The position numbers and the translations under genes were made by a program. From NCBI GenBank assembly GCA_019423685.1, contig JAHZAY010000003.1, positions 62,001 through 126,000 on the forward strand: a stretch of DNA of 64,000 nucleotides. Direction: 5' to 3'. The notes below the pieces were generated by a model. It was not told the DNA's origin. It saw nothing but the letters and a program-made list of their open reading frames with translations, and did no database searches. Source of the stretch: Clostridiales bacterium (GTDB lineage: Bacteria > Bacillota > Clostridia > Oscillospirales > Ruminococcaceae). Within the stretch, counting starts at the first letter, position 1; every line of letters starts with the position of its first letter. Below are positions 26,527 through 33,858 of this stretch, in pieces.

Positions 26527-27510
26527 TTATTTCATGGTGTCGCCGATCAGGCGGAACATGTTGTCATAGCTGATCTTATCCAGCTGGCTTTCGGTAAAGC
26601 CTTCCTTCTTGAGGCGCTCCAGCAGCCACAGGGTCTTGTCGGTGGAGTCGATCTCCAGCTCACCGCGGATGCCGTCCAGGTCACCGCCCAGCGCCATGCA
26701 GTCGATGCCGCCCACTTGATACAGGTGTTTCATGTGGCGGACCATATCGTCGATGCGGCTGGTGTGGGAGTGGATATCCTCCGAAATGAATCCAGCAGAA
26801 TAATTCAGACCGATGGTGCCGCCGCACTCTGCGATGGCGCGGATCATATCATCGGTGAGGTTGCGAGCATGTGGGGTGAGGGCACGGCAAGCAGAGTGGG
26901 AAGCGACAAACGGCTTGTGATTCTCCTTGCAGATGCGCACTACATCCCAGAAGCCACCGTCCGACAGATGGGAAACGTCGACGATGACACCCATCTTGTT
27001 CATGGCATCGATCATCTCGCAGCCAAACGGTTTAAGCGGCAGAGCCATCTTTTCTGGATCAAACGAGTTCGGATAGCCCAGGCAGTTTTCCATATTCCAG
27101 GTGATCGAGATCAGGCGCACGCCCATCTTGTACATCTTTTCCAGGCCCTCCAGCTTGCCGCCGATGCCGTTGCCGTCCTCTGCGGTTAAGAAGCAGGAGA
27201 TTTTGCCCTCGCGCTCGTTGCGGATAAGGTCGTCGCGGTTGCCCGCAAAGGCCGCTACATCGCTGTACTTTTTGAGGTTGTCGTACAGGCAGTTGGACAG
27301 CGAAGTCATAAACTCCATGTCGTCCGGTTTTTTCAGTCCCTTTTCCTCAAAGCTCTTCTCCGGCATCAGGCACATTGCAAAAAATTGTCCGACAAATCCG
27401 GCCTGTTTGAGGCGCTTAAAGTCAACCGCCTTGTTATTTTCGTACAGGTCAACTTTCTCTCCATAAGCGGTACCGAGCAGTGTATCGCAGTGCATATCAA
27501 TCAGTTTCAA
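26527..27510 (-). CDS. M19 membrane-dipeptidase family protein
   Basis: 327 residues. A TTG at 27510 is chosen: GGAGGGG lies 6 bases upstream and it gives KLIDMHCDTLLG, the family N-terminus with the HxD zinc ligands. Other ligands are visible in TAEDGNGIGG (bridging Glu), VDVSHLSDGGFW and ASHSACRALTPHARN, and LGGDLDGI. Despite the family name there is no signal peptide or anchor, so it is cytosolic. It cleaves dipeptides, including those with a C-terminal D-residue. A consensus promoter lies 35 bases upstream. Its location beside the YfcC-C45 locus fits peptide use. Confidence 0.92.
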   Translation of the reverse strand: MKLIDMHCDTLLGTAYGEKVDLYENNKAVDFKRLKQAGFVGQFFAMCLMPEKSFEEKGLKKPDDMEFMTSLSNCLYDNLKKYSDVAAFAGNRDDLIRNEREGKISCFLTAEDGNGIGGKLEGLEKMYKMGVRLISITWNMENCLGYPNSFDPEKMALPLKPFGCEMIDAMNKMGVIVDVSHLSDGGFWDVVRICKENHKPFVASHSACRALTPHARNLTDDMIRAIAECGGTIGLNYSAGFISEDIHSHTSRIDDMVRHMKHLYQVGGIDCMALGGDLDGIRGELEIDSTDKTLWLLERLKKEGFTESQLDKISYDNMFRLIGDTMK

Positions 27511-27544
27511 AGTAAACCCCTCCATTCCTAATTTGCTCAAAATC

Positions 27545-27573
27545 ATTGTACACACAGAAGCCTTTTTTGTCAA
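27545..27573 (-). promoter_or_regulatory. Predicted promoter of the M19 dipeptidase
   Basis: Minus strand TTGACA (27573-27568), 17-base spacer, TACAAT (27550-27545). It lies in the gap downstream of the Enzyme I-like gene. Confidence 0.75.
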
Positions 27574-27609
27574 TAGTGAATAAGGCCAATGCAATCAATT
27601 TGCACCTGC

Positions 27610-29244
27610 TTACCCCTCGCTTAAATCCAGGTTTCTGATTCTTCGGCGCAGCGGCAGCACGCTGGCGGCAGAGACATTGATGCCGTCCACTCCGGCGCGG
27701 ATGAACCAGCCCAGCATGCTCTCGTCGTCCGCCATATCGCCGCTGATGGTGACCTGAATGCCTGCGCCGTGTGCGGCGGCAATGACCATCTCGATCATCC
27801 GCATCACAGCGGGGTGGTGGATGTTGTAATAGTCGGTCACGCGCGGATTCTGACGGTCAACCGCAAGGGTATATTGCACCAAGTCGTTGGTGTCGATGTG
27901 GAAAAAGTTTACCCGCTGCGCAAGCTCCGGGCTCAGGATCACCGAGGCCGGCGTCTCAATGACCAGACCGATGCCGACATTGGGATCAAACGGGATGCGG
28001 TCGCGGGCCAGGCTCTCTCTGGCCAATGCCACATGGCCCAGGATCTGCTCGAGCTGTTCGACGCTGTCCACCATCGGAAACAGGATGCTCACCGGCCCAT
28101 AAAGCGATGCACGGAATATGGCCCGCAGTTGGGTTTGGAACATTTCGGGCTTTGCGAGACAGATGCGGATGGAGCGGAATCCCAGCGACGGATTCATCTC
28201 CGGCTTCTGCATGGGCTGCACGGTCAATTTGCGCGCTCCAAAATCCAAAGTTCGGATGACGGTGCGCTTGCCGTTCATCTGGCGGATGACCTCCCGGTAA
28301 GCCTGCACCTGTTCTTCCTCGCTGGGCAGATCGGGGCGCTTGAGATAGAGAAACTCGCTGCGCATCAGGCCCAGGCCCTCGGCGTCGCTGCGAATGACCT
28401 GCTCGATGTCCAACGGCTCGGTGATGCTCGCATAGATGTGCACCTCGCGCCCATCGATAGTGCGGTTGGGCTTGCCGATGAGGTAGTGCAGTCCCCGCAG
28501 TTTTTCCTCCTCGCGGCGCTTTTTCTCCTCCAGGCGGTGCAGCGTCTGCTGATCCGGATCGATGTACATCCTGCCCGCATAGGTGTCCACCGCAGCCATA
28601 CGGCCCTGCAGGGAGCGTTCCAGCTTTTTGCCCACGCCAATCAGATAGGGGATGCCGCGGTCCTTGAGGATGATGGCGGCGTGGGAGGTCTCGGAGCCGG
28701 ACTTTGTGACAAAGGCCAATACCTTTTCGCGCGAGATCTGCATGACCTCGCTGGGAACCAGCTCATCCGCCGCCAAAATCGAGGGCTCCTCCGGCTCAAA
28801 GTGTTCGGCGCGGCCGTAGGTCAGGATGGAGAGAACCCGGTGGGCGACGTCGCGGATGTCGGCGGCCCGCTGTTGCAGATAGGGGTCCTGCAAGGCAGAA
28901 AATACCCGATAAAAGGAATGTGCCGTCTGCTGGACGGCATACTCGGCATTGGCCCGCTGGTTTTTGATCAGGTCCAACACATAGTTGTTGAAATCCTGGT
29001 CCTCCAAAATCATGTGGTGCGCCTGAAAGATCGCCGCATTTTCCGGGGATACCTCCCGTTTTGCCAGCTCAAACAGCGCCTGCACCTGCAAGAGGGTCTG
29101 TTCCTTGGCACGCAGGTAGCGCTTGACCTCGGTGGCAGGATCGTCAACCTGCTGCTTTTGAAAGGAAAACAGCTCCCTCTCATAAAAAATGAGTTTTCCT
29201 GAAACGATATCGGGCGAAACGCCTGTGCCCCTGAACAGAATCAT
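27610..29244 (-). CDS. Divergent PTS Enzyme I paralog with altered active-site motifs
   Basis: 544 residues from the ATG at 29244 behind AAAGGAGG. All Enzyme I domains are present: HPr-binding helices, the swivelling domain with SGSETSHAAIILKDRGIP (His188), and the PEP-binding barrel with GLGLMRSEFLYL. Several catalytic positions differ from canonical Enzyme I: GGK/R before TSH is GSE, RTLDxGGDK is RTLDFGARK, SIGTNDL is HIDTNDL, and the proton-donor cysteine (MCGE) is Ser501 in TISGDMAD. PEP:HPr phosphotransfer is therefore doubtful. A canonical copy lies at 33859. No HPr or EII gene is adjacent. Confidence 0.88.
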   Translation of the reverse strand: MILFRGTGVSPDIVSGKLIFYERELFSFQKQQVDDPATEVKRYLRAKEQTLLQVQALFELAKREVSPENAAIFQAHHMILEDQDFNNYVLDLIKNQRANAEYAVQQTAHSFYRVFSALQDPYLQQRAADIRDVAHRVLSILTYGRAEHFEPEEPSILAADELVPSEVMQISREKVLAFVTKSGSETSHAAIILKDRGIPYLIGVGKKLERSLQGRMAAVDTYAGRMYIDPDQQTLHRLEEKKRREEEKLRGLHYLIGKPNRTIDGREVHIYASITEPLDIEQVIRSDAEGLGLMRSEFLYLKRPDLPSEEEQVQAYREVIRQMNGKRTVIRTLDFGARKLTVQPMQKPEMNPSLGFRSIRICLAKPEMFQTQLRAIFRASLYGPVSILFPMVDSVEQLEQILGHVALARESLARDRIPFDPNVGIGLVIETPASVILSPELAQRVNFFHIDTNDLVQYTLAVDRQNPRVTDYYNIHHPAVMRMIEMVIAAAHGAGIQVTISGDMADDESMLGWFIRAGVDGINVSAASVLPLRRRIRNLDLSEG

Positions 29245-29556
29245 CTTCAAATCCTCCTTTCCCTTTTCCAATATCTTTTAATTTTATTAAACCTCTTTTC
29301 CACGCAAAACGCAAGGGGGTGTGGTATTCTTTCATAAAAAAACATAAATAAGCTGTATTTTTTTGTAAAAACAGTCCTGGCTTTGGATCTTTTTCTCCTA
29401 TTTCGTCGGCTGTACGCTCCTATCTCCCCTATCACCTTTTTGCATATCCTTTTTGGCAGACAACATATTCTATTTTGACTTGTTCTTAGATAACCGAAAC
29501 GGCGCGTCCAAGGCCAAACAGATATGTGAATTTCGCCTAAATATTGTCGTTAGCTA

Positions 29557-29585
29557 TTGACAACATTTACTGGAGTGATTACAAT
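29557..29585 (+). promoter_or_regulatory. Predicted promoter of feoAB
   Basis: TTGACA (29557-29562), 17-base spacer, TACAAT (29580-29585). The gap 29245-29647 otherwise holds no supported gene. Confidence 0.8.
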
Positions 29586-29603
29586 GTAAGCGTACGCTAA
29601 CAT
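29584..29603. promoter_or_regulatory. Candidate metalloregulator operator of feoAB
   Basis: ATGTAAGCGTACGCTAACAT matches its own reverse complement at 18 of 20 positions and abuts the -10 element. A GTTAGC half-site also lies at 29549-29554 beside the -35. DtxR/MntR- or Fur-type control of Fe(II) uptake is the natural reading. Confidence 0.6.
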
Positions 29604-29647
29604 ATCATTTTGGATTTGTATAACCTGTGTAATGGGAGGATATTGAC

Positions 29648-29881
29648 ATGACATTGGATTGCATTAAACCCGGACACGGCGGCACAATCACCGTTGTGGG
29701 CGGAGACGGTGCGCTGCGGCGCCGGCTGTTGGACATGGGGCTCACCCCCAAAACCAAGGTGATGGTGCGCAAGGTTGCGCCGATGGGCGACCCCATCGAG
29801 CTGTTTTTGCGGGGATATGTGCTCACCATCCGCGCAGAGGACGCAGCCAAAATCGAGATTGAGGAGGAATCGGTTCGATGA
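29648..29881 (+). CDS. feoA: Ferrous iron transport protein FeoA
   Basis: 77 residues, one SH3-like FeoA domain with LRRRLLDMGLTPKTKVMVRKVAPMGDP... split by the conserved Gly pair and ending LTIRAEDAAKIEIE. It is a small cytosolic partner that supports FeoB GTPase/transport function. GGGAGGATATTGAC precedes the ATG. The stop codon overlaps the feoB start in ATGA, so translation is coupled. Confidence 0.96.
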   Translation: MTLDCIKPGHGGTITVVGGDGALRRRLLDMGLTPKTKVMVRKVAPMGDPIELFLRGYVLTIRAEDAAKIEIEEESVR

Positions 29882-31890
29882 GTTACCTTCTCGCCTTAGC
29901 CGGCAACCAAAACTGCGGCAAAACCACCCTCTTTAATGCGCTCACCGGCAGCAATCAGCACGTCGGCAACTTTCCCGGCGTCACGGTAGAAAAAAAGGAG
30001 GGCACCATCCGCAAATACAAGGACGCCGTGCTGGTGGATCTGCCCGGCATCTATTCGCTCTCCCCCTATACCTCTGAGGAGGTCGTCACCCGGGACTTTC
30101 TCATCCAGGAACACCCCGACGCCATCCTCAACATTGTCGATGCCACCAACCTCGAACGCAACCTCTATCTGACCTTGCAGCTGATGGAGCTGAACATCCC
30201 CATGGTCCTTGCGCTGAACATGATGGATGAGGTGCGCGCTAGCGGCAACAGCATCCACATCAAAAAGCTCTCGGAGAATCTGGGCATCCCGGTTATCCCC
30301 ATCTCCGCTGCAAAGGGCGAAGGCATCTCCGACCTGTTGGATGTGCTCATCAAGACGGTTCACGACAAAAAGCCGACCCAAAAGATGGATTTCTGTCAGG
30401 GCGCCGTCCACCGCGCCATCCACTCGATTGCCCACATCATTGAGGACCACGCGCAGGCGGCCGGTTACCCGACCCGCTTTGCCGCCACAAAGCTGGTGGA
30501 GGGCGACGAGCCGATGTTCCGCGCGCTCGACCTGGACACCGCCGACATCCACATCATCGACCACATCGTCGAGCAGATGGAGCAAGAACTCGGCACCGAC
30601 CGGGAAGCAGCTCTGGCCGATATGCGCTACAGCTACATCGAAGGCGTCTGCGCCCAGTGCGTCGTCAAGCACCAGGAAACCCGCGAACAGCTTCGCTCGG
30701 AAAAGATCGACAAGGTGCTCACCAGCAAATATTTCGGCATTCCGGTCTTTTTGCTGATTATGCTCGTCATCTTCTGGCTGACCTTCTCGGTCATCGGCGC
30801 ACCGCTGCAGGATCTGCTGGGAGTCTGGATCGACCAGTTCACCGCATGGCTGTCGGTCACCCTGAACGGCCTGAACGTCACCCCATGGCTTGTCTCGCTC
30901 ATCATCGACGGTGTCTGCGCAGGCGTGGGCAGCGTGCTCTCCTTCCTGCCAATCATTGTACTGCTCTTCTTCTTCCTTTCGCTGTTGGAGGACAGCGGCT
31001 ATATGGCCCGCGTCGCCTTTGTCATGGATAAGCTGCTGCGCAAAATCGGCCTTTCCGGCCGCAGCTTTGTTCCGATGCTCATCGGCTTTGGATGCAGCGT
31101 CCCGGCCATCATGTCCACCCGCACCCTCTCCAGCGACCGCGACCGCAAAATGACCATTGTGCTCACCCCGTTCATGTCGTGCAGCGCCAAGCTGCCGATC
31201 TACGGCATGATCACCGCGGCCTTCTTCCCCAACCATGCCGCTTTGGTCATGGTGTCGCTGTATGTGCTGGGCATCATCGTGGCCATTCTGTCCGGCCTGC
31301 TGTTAAAGAACACCGTCTTTCAGGGCAGCTCGGTGCCCTTTGTCATGGAGCTGCCGACCTACCGCCTGCCAGATGCCAAGAGTGTCCTGCTCCACATGTG
31401 GGAAAAGGCCAAGGACTTTTTGCACAAGGCCTTCACCATCATCTTCATCGCTTCGATCGTCATCTGGTTTTTGCAAAAGTTCGACTGGGGCCTCAACATG
31501 GTGTCCGACAGCTCGAACAGCATCCTCGCTTCGATCGGCTCGCTGATCGCCCCCCTGTTCTCTCCTCTGGGCTTTAACGACTGGCGCGCTTCCACCGCCC
31601 TCATCACCGGCTTCACCGCAAAGGAATCGGTGGTCAGCACCCTGACCATCCTGACCGGTTCTTCCACCGACGCCCAGCTGAGCGCGGCGCTCCAGCAGAT
31701 CTTTACCCCGCTGAGCTCCTTCAGCTTTTTGGCCTTCACCATCCTGTACATGCCCTGCGTCGCTGCTTTCGCCGCATCCCGCCGGGAGCTGGGTTCGATG
31801 AAGGAAGCCATCTTCACCGCCGCATATCAGACCGCTGCGGCCTACATCGTGGGACTCATCATCTTCCAGGTCGGATCGCTGATCTTCTAG
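29878..31890 (+). CDS. feoB: Ferrous iron transporter FeoB
   Basis: 670 residues. The N-terminal G domain has G1 GNQNCGKTTLFNALTG (from residue 9), G2 region NFPGVTVEKKEG, G3 DLPGIYSLSPYT near 60, and G4 NMMDEV near 118. A helical GDI-like linker follows, then two Gate regions in the membrane part (about 290-670) with VPMLIGFGCSVPAIMSTRTL and FMSCSAKLPIYGMI carrying the pore cysteines. It moves Fe(II) inward, the main iron source for an anaerobe. A strong terminator follows. Confidence 0.97.
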   Translation: MSYLLALAGNQNCGKTTLFNALTGSNQHVGNFPGVTVEKKEGTIRKYKDAVLVDLPGIYSLSPYTSEEVVTRDFLIQEHPDAILNIVDATNLERNLYLTLQLMELNIPMVLALNMMDEVRASGNSIHIKKLSENLGIPVIPISAAKGEGISDLLDVLIKTVHDKKPTQKMDFCQGAVHRAIHSIAHIIEDHAQAAGYPTRFAATKLVEGDEPMFRALDLDTADIHIIDHIVEQMEQELGTDREAALADMRYSYIEGVCAQCVVKHQETREQLRSEKIDKVLTSKYFGIPVFLLIMLVIFWLTFSVIGAPLQDLLGVWIDQFTAWLSVTLNGLNVTPWLVSLIIDGVCAGVGSVLSFLPIIVLLFFFLSLLEDSGYMARVAFVMDKLLRKIGLSGRSFVPMLIGFGCSVPAIMSTRTLSSDRDRKMTIVLTPFMSCSAKLPIYGMITAAFFPNHAALVMVSLYVLGIIVAILSGLLLKNTVFQGSSVPFVMELPTYRLPDAKSVLLHMWEKAKDFLHKAFTIIFIASIVIWFLQKFDWGLNMVSDSSNSILASIGSLIAPLFSPLGFNDWRASTALITGFTAKESVVSTLTILTGSSTDAQLSAALQQIFTPLSSFSFLAFTILYMPCVAAFAASRRELGSMKEAIFTAAYQTAAAYIVGLIIFQVGSLIF

Positions 31891-31911
31891 GATGCCCCAC
31901 AGCAGATGATC

Positions 31912-31951
31912 AAAAAAAGGACAGATACCAAAATGGTATCTGTCCTTTTTT
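31912..31951. terminator. Terminator between feoB and the DUF1638 gene
   Basis: AAAAGGACAGATACC pairs with GGTATCTGTCCTTTT around AAAAT, with A and T tracts on both sides serving convergent genes. Confidence 0.88.
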
Positions 31952-31954
31952 GTT

Positions 31955-32608
31955 TTACCGCTTAAAATCCTGTGCACACACCTGACTGCCTGGTTGCACC
32001 ACGATGAAATCCTCGTCCAGCTGCCCACGGACCAGCTTATGCAGAATGGTACAGCTGCCGCGCAGCACCTCCATCGTGCCGTTGACTGCCTCCACCAACG
32101 GCTGAGCCTGTGCCCGCACCCAGTCCAAATCGTTGACACCGGTGTCGATCAGATAAAAGTGCTCAAAGCCGCGGTAAATCTTCCGCAGCGTCTCCACTGC
32201 CTTTTCGCGGCCCATCTTTTCGGTCATCCGCGCAAGACTCATCTCCGAATGGTTCATAAAATCGATCCAGCTCTCGGTGAGGAAGATGCCGTTTTGGGGT
32301 CTGCCTCGCTCCCCTCCCTTGCCGTCGGAGAGCAACAAATCCAGGCAATCCCACGTTTTGGGCACCACCAACCGCGCTGTGGCGGCCTTCAAACCGACGG
32401 TGCTGCCGCCGCATCCCGATACGCACAGGAAAATTTCCTCCACATTATCCAAATTGTCTATTTCGTTTTGCAGATAGGCCCGCATTTCCTTCGGATCGCT
32501 GTGCAAGCGCATGGGAAGAAAATGCACCGGTGCATCAAAGTTTGCCTGCTGTATGGCTGCCATCAACTCTTTTTTTAGTGTCGGGCAGGCCAGAAGTATT
32601 CTGCGCAA
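31955..32608 (-). CDS. DUF1638 protein
   Basis: 217 residues from a TTG at 32608 that has GGAGGGG 7 bases upstream; codons farther upstream overlap the promoter. The DUF1638 signature is clear: RRILLACPTLKKEL, LPMRLHSDPKEMRAYLQ, FLCVSGCGGSTVGLKA, then VVPKTWDCLDLLLSD. The conserved Cys, His and Cys-Gly-Gly residues suggest a metal or cofactor site. Members in acetogens and methanogens often lie beside corrinoid methyltransferases; here it is alone between two metal transporters, so its role is open. Confidence 0.82.
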   Translation of the reverse strand: MRRILLACPTLKKELMAAIQQANFDAPVHFLPMRLHSDPKEMRAYLQNEIDNLDNVEEIFLCVSGCGGSTVGLKAATARLVVPKTWDCLDLLLSDGKGGERGRPQNGIFLTESWIDFMNHSEMSLARMTEKMGREKAVETLRKIYRGFEHFYLIDTGVNDLDWVRAQAQPLVEAVNGTMEVLRGSCTILHKLVRGQLDEDFIVVQPGSQVCAQDFKR

Positions 32609-32636
32609 GGTCAGTCCCCTCCTTCTTTTAAAGCCC

Positions 32637-32665
32637 ATTGTACGGCGCACACGACAACTTGTCAA
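32637..32665 (-). promoter_or_regulatory. Predicted promoter of the DUF1638 gene
   Basis: Minus strand TTGACA (32665-32660), 17-base spacer, TACAAT (32642-32637). The rest of the gap to the ZIP promoter (32666-32828) shows nothing I can name. Confidence 0.75.
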
Positions 32666-32828
32666 GCAGGCAAAAGACTGCAACGCCTTCCCCCTACACG
32701 CCCTGCACCAACTGTGCCCCCACAGCATACTCTGCTCATAGGGCTATTCAATCGCACTGGGCGCACTCTATCCGATTCTCAGCGCCGTGTGCGCTGCGCC
32801 TTTGGCTCCTGTTTGGCCTAGTCCCTAC

Positions 32829-32857
32829 TTGACTTTTTTGCATGAATCCAGTATACT
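32829..32857 (+). promoter_or_regulatory. Predicted promoter of the ZIP gene
   Basis: TTGACT (32829-32834), 17-base spacer, TATACT (32852-32857). Confidence 0.75.
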
Positions 32858-32867
32858 GGTATTCAAT

Positions 32868-32887
32868 AAGTTAGTTTTAGCTAACTT
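32868..32887. promoter_or_regulatory. Candidate metalloregulator operator of the ZIP gene
   Basis: AAGTTAG-TTTTAG-CTAACTT, a perfect 7-bp inverted repeat starting 10 bases after the -10. The half-site resembles the GTTAGC/GCTAAC half-sites at the feoAB promoter. Confidence 0.6.
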
Positions 32888-32913
32888 CTATTATCTGAAA
32901 GGAGCTTATACTT

Positions 32914-33705
32914 ATGATACAAGCAATTGGATGGGCGATGACCGGCACAGGCTTCACCTTTCTGATGACAACTTTGGGCGCGGCGATGGTCTTTTTTTTC
33001 AAAAAGGAGGTCAGCGTGGGTATACAAAAAATATTCCTCGGATTCGCCGCCGGTGTCATGATCGCCGCATCGGTTTGGAGTTTGCTCATCCCGGCTATGG
33101 AGGAGGCACAGGCCGCCGGAATGCCCGGTTGGCTGCCCGCAGCGGGCGGATTTATCCTGGGCATCGCCTTTTTGATGCTGCTTGACAGCCTGTTGCCCCA
33201 CCTTCATCCCGGCACCAAGGAGGTCGAAGGTCTTTCCAGCAACTGGAAGCGCACCACGATGCTGATGCTCGCCGTAACGCTTCACAACATCCCGGAAGGC
33301 ATGGCCGTCGGTCTGGCGTTTGCCCTGGCTGCCCAGCAGGGGCAGGCCGCATCCTACACCACCGCCCTTGCGCTTGCGCTGGGCATCGGCATCCAGAACT
33401 TCCCGGAGGGCGCCGCCATCTCGCTGCCTTTGCGGCAGGAGGGCTTGAGCAGAGGCAGGAGCTTTTTGTACGGCACACTTTCGGGCATCGTGGAGCCGCT
33501 GTTCGGCATCCTGGTCGTACTGGTCGCCGGCAGCATCCAACCGTTGATGCCCTGGCTGCTCAGCTTTGCAGCGGGCGCAATGATGTACGTCGTCGTGGAG
33601 GAATTGATCCCCGAGGCACATCTGGGCGAACACTCCAACGCCGGTACACTGGGCGTCATGGGCGGATTTCTAATTATGATGGTGCTGGACGTTGCACTGG
33701 GCTAA
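32914..33705 (+). CDS. ZIP-family divalent metal transporter
   Basis: 263 residues, about eight membrane segments, with the ZIP metal-site motifs HNIPEGMAVGLAFAL (helix 4) and IQNFPEGAAISLPL (helix 5), as in ZupT/GufA-type proteins. These proteins import zinc, iron or manganese into the cytosol. The His-rich loop between helices 3 and 4 is short (LPHLHPG). AAAGGAGC precedes the ATG. The operator-like repeat in its leader and the nearby feoAB suggest iron- or manganese-responsive control. Confidence 0.93.
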   Translation: MIQAIGWAMTGTGFTFLMTTLGAAMVFFFKKEVSVGIQKIFLGFAAGVMIAASVWSLLIPAMEEAQAAGMPGWLPAAGGFILGIAFLMLLDSLLPHLHPGTKEVEGLSSNWKRTTMLMLAVTLHNIPEGMAVGLAFALAAQQGQAASYTTALALALGIGIQNFPEGAAISLPLRQEGLSRGRSFLYGTLSGIVEPLFGILVVLVAGSIQPLMPWLLSFAAGAMMYVVVEELIPEAHLGEHSNAGTLGVMGGFLIMMVLDVALG

Positions 33706-33770
33706 TACCGCAGCCCTTTTTCTACAGCATCTTTCCTCCCTTTGGACTTTCAATCCGACACAAAGAAAGC

Positions 33771-33802
33771 AAAAGAGCGAAGCTAGATGGCTTCGCTCTT
33801 TT
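33771..33802. terminator. Terminator between ZIP and ptsI
   Basis: AAAAGAGCGAAGC pairs with GCTTCGCTCTTTT around TAGATG; usable in both directions by these convergent units. Confidence 0.8.
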
Positions 33803-33858
33803 GTCCCAATATGGGAGAGAAAAAGGTGGTATCTATTCAAAGGGTAATCTGGATTTCA

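Noticed and set aside
27610..29244. Pyruvate phosphate dikinase or PEP synthase instead of Enzyme I
   Set aside because: Length (544 residues), N-terminal HPr-binding helical region and lack of an ATP-grasp domain fit Enzyme I.
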